Source of the DNA: Sporomusa acidovorans
GTDB taxonomy: Bacteria; Bacillota; Negativicutes; Sporomusales; Sporomusaceae
Assembly (NCBI RefSeq): GCF_900101845.1
Contig: NZ_FNAM01000004.1
Location: forward strand, 62,001-126,000
DNA: 64,000 nt
Reading direction: 5' to 3'
Positions 21,151 through 31,022 of this stretch are shown one piece after another; the first letter of the stretch is position 1; every line of letters starts with the position of its first letter. The notes beneath the pieces were generated by a model. It made no database searches, was not told the DNA's origin, and worked only from the letters and a program-made list of their open reading frames with translations. The translations under genes were made by a program, and so were the position numbers.

Positions 21151-21846
21151 TTAAAAAGACCGGTTTTCAATATCCGTATTAGCCTGCTCATAATCATCCG
21201 GCCGGCCAATATCTAACCAATAACCATCAAATAAGTAACTATTAATCTTCTTCTTGCTTTTTAACATATCCAGCACTAAATTATCTAATCCATATGCCTC
21301 ATAATAAGGCACCTGATCTAACACTGAACGGCTAAAAACATACACACCCATACTGACACTAAAATGGTACTTTGGTTTTTCCCTAAAGCCGATTATTTCT
21401 TTTTTTTGTTCATTAATATCCAATACTCCAAAATCTATTTTTGCTTCTCTTTTATATGTGGCAATGGTCAAGTCAGCTCCTGAATTCAAATGGGACTGAA
21501 ACAAATCTGTATAGTTAATATCGGTTAATATATCGCCGTTCATAACTAAAAAGTTTTCCGGTAAACCTTCGATTAGTTTAATAGGAGCAACTGTGCTCAA
21601 CGGCTTATCTTCAAACGAATAAGATATGTCAATTCCATACTTTTCCCCGTTTCCAAAAAAAGCCATAATAATATCAGCCATATGATTGACTGCTATGGTA
21701 ATTTTGGTCACTCCCGCCTTTTTTAGTTGATTAATCACAATATCAAGTATCGGCTTTTCACCTACCGGCACTAACGGCTTAGGCAGTGTAACCGTATACG
21801 GCTTTAGCCTGGTCCCCTTACCCCCTGCCAAAATCACAGCTTCCAT
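21151..21846 (-). CDS. Sugar-phosphate nucleotidyltransferase
   Basis: 231-residue NTP transferase. Seen: MEAVILAGGKGTRLKPYTVT, PKPLVPVGEKPILDIVINQL, NFLVMNGDILTDINY with the metal-binding Asp, and GYWLDIGRPDDYEQAN near the C-terminus. The length and lack of a left-handed beta-helix domain set it apart from GlmU and RmlA. Similar short enzymes activate mannose-1-P or amino-sugar phosphates with GTP or CTP. AAGGGGAGG precedes the ATG. It adjoins the LegB-like gene, as such nucleotidyltransferases often do. Confidence 0.82.
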   Translation of the reverse strand: MEAVILAGGKGTRLKPYTVTLPKPLVPVGEKPILDIVINQLKKAGVTKITIAVNHMADIIMAFFGNGEKYGIDISYSFEDKPLSTVAPIKLIEGLPENFLVMNGDILTDINYTDLFQSHLNSGADLTIATYKREAKIDFGVLDINEQKKEIIGFREKPKYHFSVSMGVYVFSRSVLDQVPYYEAYGLDNLVLDMLKSKKKINSYLFDGYWLDIGRPDDYEQANTDIENRSF

Positions 21847-21965
21847 GATAGGGCCTCCCCTTAATAAATTTCACGCTTTTCTTCGACTATCAACGCTCGC
21901 AACGAACATATATATTTATCTATATTAAATCATTTTGCATATGCTTTATTGTATCAACAGACTAC

Positions 21966-22973
21966 TTATATGTTATAAATATCAGCTTTATACTGTTTTA
22001 AGTTTGTTGGGTTGGTAAACCATGCTATAGTTTCTTGTATACCTCTCTTAAATCCATCTTTACCAGCATATTGCGGCTTCCATCCAGTCAAATTGAATGC
22101 TTTTGCATTATCAGCCCATAATCTCTCTACTTCGCTTTTATCTGGTCGCACACGCATATCATCGGAAATAATATTAACTTTTGTTTTCATCGCTTCAGCA
22201 ATGACTTCTACCGTTTCACCAATAGATATTTCATAGTTACTGCCAATATTAATAACTTCCCCTACTGATTGCTCAGAAGCAGCAACAGCCAAAAAACCAC
22301 TGACTGTATCTTTTATATAATTAAAATCACGAGTGGGATGTAAGGCTCCTAATTTTATATTGTTAATGCCATTGGCAATTTGCGTAATAATAGTGGGAAT
22401 AACTGCTCTAGCCGATTGTCTTGGCCCATAAGTATTGAACGGCCTAATAATCGCCACCGGCGTACGGAAAGAACGAAAAAATGCCATTGCCATTTGATCT
22501 GCGCCAATTTTGGTAGCCGAATACGGAGATTGCCCCTGCAATGGATGATTCTCATCAATCGGAACATATTTTGCTGTTCCATAGACTTCACTGGTGGAAG
22601 TATGGACTATTTTCTCAACTTCCAATTCTCTGGCTGCCTGCAAAATATTTAATGTTCCTTTGATATTTGTATCCACGTAACTATCGGGAGAATGATAAGA
22701 ATAGGGAATTGCAATTAAAGCCGCAAGGTGCAAAACAATATCACAACCTTGCATGGCAGTTTTCACCCCATGCGGGTCCCGTATATCACCGGCAAAAATA
22801 TCCAGGGAATCTTTAATACTCTTTTCACTATAATCCAGCCAACCCCAGGAGTTAAATGAATTATAAAATACAAAAGCACGAACCTCATGACCTTGCCGTA
22901 CTAACTCTTCTGTCAAATGAGAACCAATAAACCCATCAGCACCTGTTACCAAAATTTTTTTATTCTTCAACAT
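21966..22973 (-). CDS. NAD-dependent 4,6-dehydratase (LegB-like)
   Basis: 335-residue extended SDR. The N-terminus KNKKILVTGADGFIGSHLTE and AFVFYNSFNSWGWLDY are characteristic of the LegB/SpsM-type 4,6-dehydratases. HTSTSEVYGTAKYVP, the Tyr/Lys pair SPYSATKIGADQMA and NTYGPRQSARAVIPTI follow. In Campylobacter, LegB dehydrates GDP-GlcNAc on the way to legionaminic acid. No matching aminotransferase or synthase is present here, so a simpler deoxysugar product is likely. ATG 22973 follows AAGGAG and overlaps the stop of the upstream glycosyltransferase by 14 bases. Confidence 0.82.
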   Translation of the reverse strand: MLKNKKILVTGADGFIGSHLTEELVRQGHEVRAFVFYNSFNSWGWLDYSEKSIKDSLDIFAGDIRDPHGVKTAMQGCDIVLHLAALIAIPYSYHSPDSYVDTNIKGTLNILQAARELEVEKIVHTSTSEVYGTAKYVPIDENHPLQGQSPYSATKIGADQMAMAFFRSFRTPVAIIRPFNTYGPRQSARAVIPTIITQIANGINNIKLGALHPTRDFNYIKDTVSGFLAVAASEQSVGEVINIGSNYEISIGETVEVIAEAMKTKVNIISDDMRVRPDKSEVERLWADNAKAFNLTGWKPQYAGKDGFKRGIQETIAWFTNPTNLKQYKADIYNI

Positions 22974-24099
22974 GATAAATCTCCTTAAATAAACGATTTG
23001 TAAATCTTTTTGTTTTCATTTTTTCTATTTTTTGTTTACAAGTTAATAAATTTGCTCTTTCCAATATAACTTGCTCGATTTTTTTTTCTAATGATTTAAC
23101 ATCCCGATTTTTAAATAAAATCGTTCCCTTCGGCCTATCAATACAATCACTAGCAATTACAGGAGTCTCAAACCACAAAGATTCATTAATTGAAAGTGCA
23201 TTACCATCCGTATTTGTTAAGCGTAAAAATACATCAGACAATAGATATATAGGCCAAACCTCCGTTAAATCTTCATATATTAAATAAAAATTCTCCACAA
23301 GATTATTTTTTTCAATTTTTTCAACAAAATCATCATGTAAGTTCTGTGCTATCACTCCATTGATGCTCACAAGTACTAGTATCTTATATTTGACTGCTAA
23401 TTCTTTTACTACTTCTACTAATAAATCAAATCCATATAAATCTTCTTGATTGTAATAAGTAAACCAGCCTACCATACTAATGATTGCATCATAATTATCA
23501 GTATTCAATACATGATTATCGCAAAATTCCGTAAAAATAGCTTCACTATAAAGGGGAGGTATAAACGCATCTATCATAGTTACCGACTTGGCGTGATTTT
23601 TCTTTGCTATCTGCATAATCTCATAGTTATCAGCTAAAATATGGACATGTTTTATGACTTTCTGCATTAGTATTCCTTTAATTCCACCAGCATTTAATGC
23701 ATTTTTTAAGGAAGCACCATGTATATGTAAATATACATTCTTCCCCATTAATCCCAATATCCCTAAAATAATTCTAATACGCAAATCTGGAGAATGGTGA
23801 TGGATCAGCTTGTAAGGAGATAAAAATAAACGCAATAAAGAATACATTTTCGTTATTTTGCTATAAAATAAATAAAAATTTCCATGATATCCACTATTTT
23901 TTGTCTCATTATAAAAATCATAATATCTTATTTCCGAACTCTCTAACTGCGCTAATACCCGCTGAATATGAACAGATATCCCGCCATAAGGCGGAGGATA
24001 TGGGCCAATAATAGCGATTTTTTTCTTGTTCTTCAAAATTTGCACCACACATTTAGGTAGATTCCCGTTTATTTTTGATGGGCTTCCGATATTATCCAT
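22960..24099 (-). CDS. GT4-like glycosyltransferase
   Basis: 379-residue GT-B protein. Seen: KKKIAIIGPYPPPYGGISVH, the glycine-rich N-terminal loop of GT4 enzymes, HHHSPDLRIRIILGILGL, VYLHIHGASLKNAL, MVGWFTYYNQEDLYGFDLLV, and TNTDGNALSINESLWFETPV in the donor-binding region. The usual E-x7-E motif is replaced by a variant, as in many polysaccharide GTs. The start at ATG 24099 lacks a ribosome site and overlaps the upstream gene by 31 bases. A GTG about 17 codons later is possible. Sugar specificity is unknown. Confidence 0.76.
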   Translation of the reverse strand: MDNIGSPSKINGNLPKCVVQILKNKKKIAIIGPYPPPYGGISVHIQRVLAQLESSEIRYYDFYNETKNSGYHGNFYLFYSKITKMYSLLRLFLSPYKLIHHHSPDLRIRIILGILGLMGKNVYLHIHGASLKNALNAGGIKGILMQKVIKHVHILADNYEIMQIAKKNHAKSVTMIDAFIPPLYSEAIFTEFCDNHVLNTDNYDAIISMVGWFTYYNQEDLYGFDLLVEVVKELAVKYKILVLVSINGVIAQNLHDDFVEKIEKNNLVENFYLIYEDLTEVWPIYLLSDVFLRLTNTDGNALSINESLWFETPVIASDCIDRPKGTILFKNRDVKSLEKKIEQVILERANLLTCKQKIEKMKTKRFTNRLFKEIYHVEE

Positions 24100-25424
24100 T
24101 TGAATTTACAGGCATCAGTTAATGTAATTTCAACTACTTCCTCAAAAAATATGTCAATCGACTCGCCAAGCATAGTTTTAAATCCTATAGTTAATTGATT
24201 TTTGTCAATCTTTAGCTTTTCTCTGTCATAGCTGTTTTGTATCGTATAACGGAGAATGATATTTTTGTTTATTATTTGGAAAACTTGAACTTCTTTCATT
24301 ACATTTAAATTTTTAAATGGGAAGGTAACTACAGCCGGAGGGATCAATTCACTTTTTTCATCTATCAAGTAATCTTCCAAGCGACCGCCGATCTGCTTAA
24401 TAACAGGTGTATAACCCCGCCCACATTGCGGACATACTTCTTCCGTCCAATCTAATACAAGATCATTCATTCTATATCTTATAAATGGTGTAGTTTTATT
24501 TAAAAAGCCTGTACCAATAAGTTCATTATTTAGTCCTTTTTCAACATACCCATATAAAGGCAAAAAATGGTAACTCCGATTTGTTTCACACCAAGCGCCG
24601 AGTGCCACTTGCTCCGAATTACCATAATGTGCTATTATCTTTTCTGGGTTAAGATAATCTTCGATCTCTTTTATTTGCCATTCATACATATTTTCTGACG
24701 CTAACAGTACACCCTTAATTGGCGAAATCAACTTTAATGAGCTTTCATTAAGCAATTTTGCAAACTTGGCTATAGCACTCGGATAGCCATGAAAATACGC
24801 TATTTCTTTTTCGTTGATATAGTTGACCATTTGTTCCATATTATCATTCATATTTACAATAGAAAATCTGGTCAAATTTAAATCCGGATATTCTGCAATA
24901 GGCTCAATTTGGAAGCCGCGCATCTCGATTCGATAAAAATCCGGCGTAAAATTCGCTCGACTCCATTGGTGATATATAGCAGCCAGTTCTTTTTCACGGC
25001 TCTCTCTGTCTCCATAAAATTGAAATGGTGCGCCGCTTGTCCCACTTGTGGTAATTTTATACATGTCAGGGACTTTAATTGTTAAACCGCCGGCATTTTT
25101 CAGCAGCGATTTATCAACTATCGGAATTTGACTTCTAAAATCTTCAAATGATTGTATTTGACTTATTTTAACCCCATATTTATCATATAGATTTCGATAA
25201 AACTTACTGTTTAAATATGCGTGTTTTAGTGTGTTCTTCAATAACTCAAACTGCAGTTCTTGTATATATTGTGGTTCGTAATACTGGGTTTCATTTAACA
25301 ATGCATAATAATCCCAAAAATGGCTTGACAATCTTTTGGTTAACGGTCGTATATTTCTTAAGTTCCGTGCGGTATTCTCAATATAGCGGTTTTTCTTTAC
25401 AAATTTTTTAAGCATACTCAACAT
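24069..25424 (-). CDS. CapK-like AMP-forming ligase (phenylacetate-CoA ligase family)
   Basis: 451-residue adenylate-forming enzyme related to coenzyme F390 synthetase and CapK. Seen: YKITTSGTSGAPFQFYGDRE, the AMP-loop motif, EKEIAYFHGYPSAIAKFAKL, GVLLASENMYEWQIKEIEDY, AHYGNSEQVALGAWCE, and CPQCGRGYTPVIKQIGGRLE with a CxxC pair. Such genes recur in capsule loci but the acyl or amino-acid substrate is unknown; they may activate a carboxyl substituent for the polymer. Start ATG 25424 with GGGAG 7 nt upstream, just after the stop of the fused oxidoreductase gene. Confidence 0.82.
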   Translation of the reverse strand: MLSMLKKFVKKNRYIENTARNLRNIRPLTKRLSSHFWDYYALLNETQYYEPQYIQELQFELLKNTLKHAYLNSKFYRNLYDKYGVKISQIQSFEDFRSQIPIVDKSLLKNAGGLTIKVPDMYKITTSGTSGAPFQFYGDRESREKELAAIYHQWSRANFTPDFYRIEMRGFQIEPIAEYPDLNLTRFSIVNMNDNMEQMVNYINEKEIAYFHGYPSAIAKFAKLLNESSLKLISPIKGVLLASENMYEWQIKEIEDYLNPEKIIAHYGNSEQVALGAWCETNRSYHFLPLYGYVEKGLNNELIGTGFLNKTTPFIRYRMNDLVLDWTEEVCPQCGRGYTPVIKQIGGRLEDYLIDEKSELIPPAVVTFPFKNLNVMKEVQVFQIINKNIILRYTIQNSYDREKLKIDKNQLTIGFKTMLGESIDIFFEEVVEITLTDACKFKWIISEAHQK

Positions 25425-25440
25425 AAAAGAACTCCCTGCA

Positions 25441-27579
25441 CTAGAAAATTTTTTCCACCTCAAATGCGATTTCCATAGCTTGCACTTGCTGCCACAAAGG
25501 TATAGGCCATTCTCCACCTTTTAATATACATTGAGCAAAAGCTTCAATTTCTTCTTTTTGTCCCTTTTCGCTATTCTTAGTCTGAATCTCTTTTGTCTTA
25601 ATACCATAAGTAGTTAACTTCTTGTAATCTTCTACTACAAAAACTTTCCCATCACAATATATTTCCATATGTTCTTTAGGGTAGTCCTTCGCACCCAGAG
25701 CTGTATATGTCAACGTTGCTACAGAGCCATCCTCATAAGATACAGTTGCAACAAAGTTATCGTTAGGACTGTAATAGCCTGTCGCAGGCATTAAGGTTTG
25801 TGCCTGAACTTTTAATACCTTACTATTCGTCAAGAAATTAAACAGATCATAGATGTGGCAAGCCTCGCCAATATTGCGGCCGCCGCCTTCTTCGGTATGC
25901 ACCCAATTATCTAACGGGATATAGCCGGCATTCATTCGATAGTTAATCATCAGGGGATTCGTACGTTTTGATATATTGTCATAAATTGCTTTCGCATATT
26001 TTGAGTGGCGACGGTTAAAACCCGTTAATAATACAGGGGCATTATCACTTTTTTCTTGCTCGTAAAAAGCTTTTACATGTATCAATTCCCGCTCATTTAG
26101 GGCTAATGGTTTTTCCACCAATACGTGCTTGCCTGCTTCTAGTGCCTGGATTACCATATTCGCATGTAAATTGTGCCGGGCAGCAATTAATACCGCATCA
26201 ATATCTTTATCCTCTAGTATTTCGTTATAACTAGTTGTCGCATAAGATGCCCCGAACTGCTTGGCTGTGCTCATAGCGTTATGACCGGTCCGGCTCATCA
26301 CAGCTTGCAAATGATACAGATTAGACAGTTCCTTTATATTAGGCAAGTGCATTCCCTTGGCAAATCCACCGGCACCTGCTAAAGCAATCCTCACCTTGTC
26401 TTTGCCAGAAGCACAAGAAGATATCATGACTTTATTTAATGGGCTTGAATTCTCATCCTCCAGATATGACAGCAACACCATCAACGGTTTATCCTCACCA
26501 TTGCTCAGCCTATTATAAGCCTCAGTGGCCTGTTCAACCGGATAAACAGCCTGTATCATTGAGCGGACTTGAATTTTATTTTCACTAAGCAGGCGAATAT
26601 ATTCTTCCAAATTACGGTTTTCAGTCCATCTAACATAAGCTGCCGGGTAATCCAATCCTTCTTCTTCATAATGATGATCATATCTGCCTGGCCCATAGGA
26701 TGTCGATATGAAAAAATCAATTTCTTTTTGATAAAAATCCTCCCGGTTTAGATGTAACCCAACATCTCCTACCAGTACCACTCTGCCTTTGCGGCGACAC
26801 ATTTTAAAAGCCGTTGACACTACACTGTCGGAAGGGGTAGCTGCCGTGATGATTACTCCATCGGCACCTATTCCGGCAGTGATGCGGGCAACTTGCTCAA
26901 CATCCAGTCCATCTTCAGGGTGAATGCCAAAACTAGCCCCATTCTTGAGAGCAATTTTGATTCTTTGGCGGTCTAAATCGCTGACAATCACCCGGCAGCC
27001 GTTAGCCTTAAGCATTTGAACCGTCAATTGCCCTAATATGCCGTTCCCGATTACTACGAAGGTTTCACCCAATGTCGGATTAGCCCGGCGAATTCCCTGC
27101 AGAGCAATCGCTCCGAGGGTGACTGTACTTGCTTCCTCCATCGGAACGTTATCAGGCATTTTAACAACAAGATTACGTGGCACATTGATATATTCTGCAT
27201 GAAAAGCGCACTGTGAGCCTGCACACGCTACTCTATCACCAATTTTTATGTCATGTATACCGGAACCAATCCCGACTACTTTTCCTGCTGCGGAATATCC
27301 GGTAGGAACACCCGAATCCAGCTTTCCTTTCACCAGGCTTGTTGTTTTTGCTACGCCTTGGGTTTTCACCAAATTCAGTACCTTTTTTACGTTTTCAGGC
27401 TGGTTAAGCGCTCTTTTCCACAGAGGCACTCCGCTATTGCGTACGCCGCTCATCTCAGTACCAATCGATATGCAGGAGCGCTCTACTTTTACCAGTATCT
27501 GTCCCGCTTCTACCTGAGGAGATGGCACTTCCTCTACAATGGCCTGTCCCTTTTTTATAAGCACTTGCTTCAACGCCAC
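25441..27579 (-). CDS. Fused zinc-type alcohol dehydrogenase + Gfo/Idh/MocA oxidoreductase
   Basis: 712-residue two-domain oxidoreductase. Residues 1 to about 370 are a medium-chain dehydrogenase (ERSCISIGTEMSGVRNSG, GYSAAGKVVGIGSGIHDIKI, GETFVVIGNGILGQLTVQML). From about 395 on comes a Gfo/Idh/MocA domain (KVRIALAGAGGFAKGMHLPN, DAVLIAARHNLHANMVIQAL, GKHVLVEKPLALN, GRNIGEACHIYDLFNF). Fusions of this kind recur in exopolysaccharide loci next to heparinase-fold and CapK-like genes, as here, but the substrate is not established. Start is GTG 27579 or TTG 27573, both just after AGGGGG. It overlaps the WecC-like gene by 10 bases. Confidence 0.88.
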   Translation of the reverse strand: MALKQVLIKKGQAIVEEVPSPQVEAGQILVKVERSCISIGTEMSGVRNSGVPLWKRALNQPENVKKVLNLVKTQGVAKTTSLVKGKLDSGVPTGYSAAGKVVGIGSGIHDIKIGDRVACAGSQCAFHAEYINVPRNLVVKMPDNVPMEEASTVTLGAIALQGIRRANPTLGETFVVIGNGILGQLTVQMLKANGCRVIVSDLDRQRIKIALKNGASFGIHPEDGLDVEQVARITAGIGADGVIITAATPSDSVVSTAFKMCRRKGRVVLVGDVGLHLNREDFYQKEIDFFISTSYGPGRYDHHYEEEGLDYPAAYVRWTENRNLEEYIRLLSENKIQVRSMIQAVYPVEQATEAYNRLSNGEDKPLMVLLSYLEDENSSPLNKVMISSCASGKDKVRIALAGAGGFAKGMHLPNIKELSNLYHLQAVMSRTGHNAMSTAKQFGASYATTSYNEILEDKDIDAVLIAARHNLHANMVIQALEAGKHVLVEKPLALNERELIHVKAFYEQEKSDNAPVLLTGFNRRHSKYAKAIYDNISKRTNPLMINYRMNAGYIPLDNWVHTEEGGGRNIGEACHIYDLFNFLTNSKVLKVQAQTLMPATGYYSPNDNFVATVSYEDGSVATLTYTALGAKDYPKEHMEIYCDGKVFVVEDYKKLTTYGIKTKEIQTKNSEKGQKEEIEAFAQCILKGGEWPIPLWQQVQAMEIAFEVEKIF

Positions 27580-28829
27580 ATCCCCCTGGTGTCAATAACT
27601 ATTTTTTCGTTCAGCATATTTCGATCAATAAGCTTAAACGCTTTATGATCCACCAATAATAATATGATATCCGCCTGTTGTACTGCCTGAGAAGTATCCG
27701 TATATATAATATCGGGATACTGTTGCAACGCAAGCGGCAATTGTTTTATATGCGGCTCAACAGCCAATATTTCACCAATTCTGTTTTTAGCTAGAGTTTT
27801 AACGATTTCTACTGACGGACTTTCCCGCAAATCGTCGATATCTGGTTTAAAAGCTAAACCTAGACAAGCAATAACCGGCTTTTTAAATCGTTCCGCCTTC
27901 TGAATAACCTTTTCTATAATATATTTAGGTTTATTATCATTGACGAGCCGGGCAGCATGTATTAATTTTGACTGTTCTGGAGCTGAATCCACAATAAACC
28001 ATGGATCTACGGCAATACAATGGCCGCCAACTCCCGGACCAGGCTGCAATATATTTACGCGTGGATGCCGGTTCGCTAAGTCAATTAATTCCCAGACGCT
28101 AATTTCTAGTTTATCGCAAATAAGCGATAGTTCATTGGCAAAAGCAATATTCACATCGCGAAATGCATTTTCCGTTAACTTTGCCATTTCTGCGGTACGG
28201 CAATCGGTAAGAAAGATTTGACCGTGAACAAAGGTTTGATAAAAAGCTAGTGCCTTCTGGGCTGAAGAATTATCTAGACCGCCAATAATGCGATCATTCT
28301 CAATCAACTCGCGTAGAATGCATCCGGGTAACACCCTCTCCGGGCAGTGAGCAATAAATACTTGACCTTGATTTTTATCTTTTTCATAATCAATTTGTTT
28401 ATAAAACGGAATAGAAAGATCAGGACGCTCATGCCGCAGCCATTGAGCAATTTTTTCAGTTGTTCCCACCGGACTAGTTGACTCTAAAACGATTAAATCG
28501 CCAGATTTTATATAGGGTGCAATTTCCCTGGTAGCTGCCTCGACATAGGATAAATCCGGCTTATGTTCATCTCGAAAAGGAGTTGGTACAGCTATAACAA
28601 AAACATCCGCTTCTTCCGGCTGTGTAGCTACCTGCAAATGTCCACTATTAACTGCAGATTTCACTAAAACATCCAAATCAGGTTCGTAAATATGCACTTT
28701 ACCATTTTTAATACTATCTACTATCTCTTTTAAGCAATCCACACCATGTACTTGAAATCCCTTCGTAGCAAGTAAGCTGGCTGTAGGCAATCCAATATAG
28801 CCAAGTCCAACAACACATATTTTACCCAT
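27570..28829 (-). CDS. Nucleotide-sugar dehydrogenase (UDP-ManNAc/UDP-HexNAc uronate type)
   Basis: 419-residue UDP-sugar 6-dehydrogenase of the WecC group, oxidising C6 to a carboxylate with two NAD+. Seen: ICVVGLGYIGLPTASLLATK, IAVPTPFRDEHKPDLSYVE, ESTSPVGTTEKIA, CPERVLPG, AEMAKLTENAFRDVNIAFAN, and the active-site Cys in GPGVGGHCIAVDPWF. It therefore supplies a uronic acid, which would fit the heparinase-fold lyase in the operon. The exact hexosamine is inferred from similarity to WecC. The start overlaps the stop of the upstream transferase (TAATG). Confidence 0.88.
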   Translation of the reverse strand: MGKICVVGLGYIGLPTASLLATKGFQVHGVDCLKEIVDSIKNGKVHIYEPDLDVLVKSAVNSGHLQVATQPEEADVFVIAVPTPFRDEHKPDLSYVEAATREIAPYIKSGDLIVLESTSPVGTTEKIAQWLRHERPDLSIPFYKQIDYEKDKNQGQVFIAHCPERVLPGCILRELIENDRIIGGLDNSSAQKALAFYQTFVHGQIFLTDCRTAEMAKLTENAFRDVNIAFANELSLICDKLEISVWELIDLANRHPRVNILQPGPGVGGHCIAVDPWFIVDSAPEQSKLIHAARLVNDNKPKYIIEKVIQKAERFKKPVIACLGLAFKPDIDDLRESPSVEIVKTLAKNRIGEILAVEPHIKQLPLALQQYPDIIYTDTSQAVQQADIILLLVDHKAFKLIDRNMLNEKIVIDTRGMWR

Positions 28830-30304
28830 TAGTAAGCTCCCTTTCTCGTCACAACAACCTTGATTGTCTTAATCAACATCACAATATCATGCCACATTGA
28901 CCAATTTCGAACATACCATTCGTCCATTCTTAACCGTCCGTTAAAATCAATCTCATTACGGCCGCTTATCTGCCATAGGCCAGTTATCCCCGGCACAGTC
29001 TGCAAAATCGCCGGAAGAAAATACCCCATTTTTTCTTTTTCCCGCGGTAAATAAGGCCGGGGTCCCACCAAGCTCATTTCACCCTTCAAGACATTAAAAA
29101 TTTGTGGCAGCTCGTCAAGACTAAATTTACGCAACCATTTGCCCATATGTGTTACCCGTGGATCATAGCCCTTCAATTTTGCGAAATTATTCCATTCCTC
29201 TTCCGCTATGGAATTATGCGCAAAATACTTTAATAAGATATCATCAGAATTCTCATACATCGTACGAAATTTATAACACAAAAATTCCTGGCCGTTTTTC
29301 CCCAATCGCTTTGCAATATGCAATACCGGACCCGGTGAATCTATTTTTACGATAATGCTCAATATAATCAATACAGGTACTATAGTAATTAAAATTGGTA
29401 TGCCAATAAGAAGATCAAAAATTCTTTTAAACATACGGTTGCGAGCCTCGGCAAGATTATTACAAACATTTAACATGACCATTCTCTCATTAAACGAGGT
29501 TTCCACTGTCATGTTGCTTAGTGGAACACCGAATAAATCAGGAACAATCGTCAAATTTCTGACATAGGGCTGAATGCGGCAAACTAAATTAAGTAACTGC
29601 TCGCGTTCTAATCCCGGTACAGCTATAACGGCATCTTGCACCCCAGTAGTCTGAATTACTTGTTCGACATCTGAAAATGAACCCAAATGTGGATATTCAT
29701 CTAATAGAGGCCGGTCTTTATCTTCAATAAATCCAACTATTTTATACCCCATACCAGGTTCATCATTAAAAGTTTTTGCTAATAATTCCGCTGTTCTTCC
29801 GGCTCCAATAACAACTATCGATTTTTGCCACAGCCCAAATTTCAATAGTATCTTTTTCGTCACATGGCGAGTAATTGACAAATACAGAAAAGAAAAAATC
29901 CAACTAAATAAGATAAATAAACGGGATGTCTCTTTCGCCACTCCGGTAAAATAAAGAATACTAGCAGTCATCAATGTGGCAAACAAGGAACTCTTAAATA
30001 TTATTTCTACACATTGCCAAAAAGGCAACCGTTTCGAATAAAGCCCTTCATATAGTAAGAAACCCAAGTACATGATCGGGATTAAAAAAAATATATAACT
30101 ATCCGGTATATATGCATGCTGCAATTGTGGCATAATGCCAAGAAGAACCTTATCCCGCAGAAATAACGCTGACAGTAATGCAGCAACAACAGCTCCATAG
30201 TCCACACAAAACAACACTATCGGTGCAATCCATTTTCCTATTCGATTTGCGTTGGATAATGCAAATCGTTGCTCCAAAACAAGCGTCTCAGTCTCTGGGG
30301 GCAT
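28829..30304 (-). CDS. Polyprenyl-phosphate sugar-1-phosphate transferase (WbaP-like)
   Basis: Initiates repeat-unit assembly by moving a sugar-1-phosphate onto undecaprenyl phosphate. The N-terminal half has about four membrane segments and a Rossmann-like part ([29 protein letters not shown]). The C-terminal bacterial sugar transferase domain has [59 protein letters not shown] and [16 protein letters not shown]. This is the full-length WbaP/WcaJ layout, about 491 residues. ATG 30304 lies 2 bases beyond the kinase stop region; an upstream start would overlap the kinase. Likely substrate is galactose- or glucose-1-P. Confidence 0.88.
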   Translation of the reverse strand: MPPETETLVLEQRFALSNANRIGKWIAPIVLFCVDYGAVVAALLSALFLRDKVLLGIMPQLQHAYIPDSYIFFLIPIMYLGFLLYEGLYSKRLPFWQCVEIIFKSSLFATLMTASILYFTGVAKETSRLFILFSWIFSFLYLSITRHVTKKILLKFGLWQKSIVVIGAGRTAELLAKTFNDEPGMGYKIVGFIEDKDRPLLDEYPHLGSFSDVEQVIQTTGVQDAVIAVPGLEREQLLNLVCRIQPYVRNLTIVPDLFGVPLSNMTVETSFNERMVMLNVCNNLAEARNRMFKRIFDLLIGIPILITIVPVLIILSIIVKIDSPGPVLHIAKRLGKNGQEFLCYKFRTMYENSDDILLKYFAHNSIAEEEWNNFAKLKGYDPRVTHMGKWLRKFSLDELPQIFNVLKGEMSLVGPRPYLPREKEKMGYFLPAILQTVPGITGLWQISGRNEIDFNGRLRMDEWYVRNWSMWHDIVMLIKTIKVVVTRKGAY

Positions 30305-30308
30305 ATCA

Positions 30309-31019
30309 TCACTCACTCCTCTTATGTGATCGTTTTTGGGTATGATCACCGCTGCCATAATAATAGTAATAATATGCATGCTCTTCTTCAATCTCCACCC
30401 GGTTTAATACAACTCCCAGAATAGTCCCTTTTGCCTTTACTAATAATTCCTTTGCTCTCTGCAGCATTTCTGGGCGATTAATGCCGGAAGTCACAACAAG
30501 TACAATACCGTCAACCTTAGCAGCCAGCACGGATGCATCGGTAACAGCAACTGTAGGCGGCGCATCCAAAAACAGGATATCGGCTTTATCTCTCAGTTGG
30601 TTAATGATCTGCTGCATTTTAGAACTACCCAGCAATTCCGACGGATTCGGTGGAATAGGTCCGCTAGTAACTACTTGGAGATTGGGCACCTCAGTCTGCT
30701 GAATGATATTGTCGATTGGGATATCATCAACTAAAATATTCGTTAGGCCTTTATTTTTTACACCAAAAATTTTATGTACAACCGGCTTTCTAAGATCACA
30801 GTCCATGAGAATTACTTTTTTGCCTGACTGAGCAAAAGCCACGGCAAGATTGGCCATAGTTGTCGATTTTCCCTCGCCGGGACCGGCGCTTGTCATCATG
30901 ACTGTTTTGATGACGCCGTCTGCTTTGGCAAATTGAATATTGGTCCGCAATGTCCGGAAAGCTTCCGCAATGGGAGATTTAGCCTGTTCGTGAACAATTA
31001 GCCTGCGAATATGTGCCAT
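30309..31019 (-). CDS. Bacterial tyrosine kinase (CpsD/CapB-like)
   Basis: Cytoplasmic BY-kinase that controls polysaccharide assembly with its membrane partner. Seen: KSPIAEAFRTLRTNIQFA, Walker A SAGPGEGKSTTMANLAVAFA, Walker A' VILMDCDLRKPVVHKIFG, and Walker B ADILFLDAPPTVAVTDASV. The C-terminus has six consecutive tyrosines (codons TAT or TAC), the autophosphorylation cluster. The protein is 236 residues, the separate-kinase Gram-positive form rather than the proteobacterial Wzc fusion. Its activator is the adjacent Wzz-type protein, and the likely phosphatase is the PHP protein at 33630-34424. Confidence 0.93.
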   Translation of the reverse strand: MAHIRRLIVHEQAKSPIAEAFRTLRTNIQFAKADGVIKTVMMTSAGPGEGKSTTMANLAVAFAQSGKKVILMDCDLRKPVVHKIFGVKNKGLTNILVDDIPIDNIIQQTEVPNLQVVTSGPIPPNPSELLGSSKMQQIINQLRDKADILFLDAPPTVAVTDASVLAAKVDGIVLVVTSGINRPEMLQRAKELLVKAKGTILGVVLNRVEIEEEHAYYYYYYGSGDHTQKRSHKRSE

Positions 31020-31022
31020 CGT

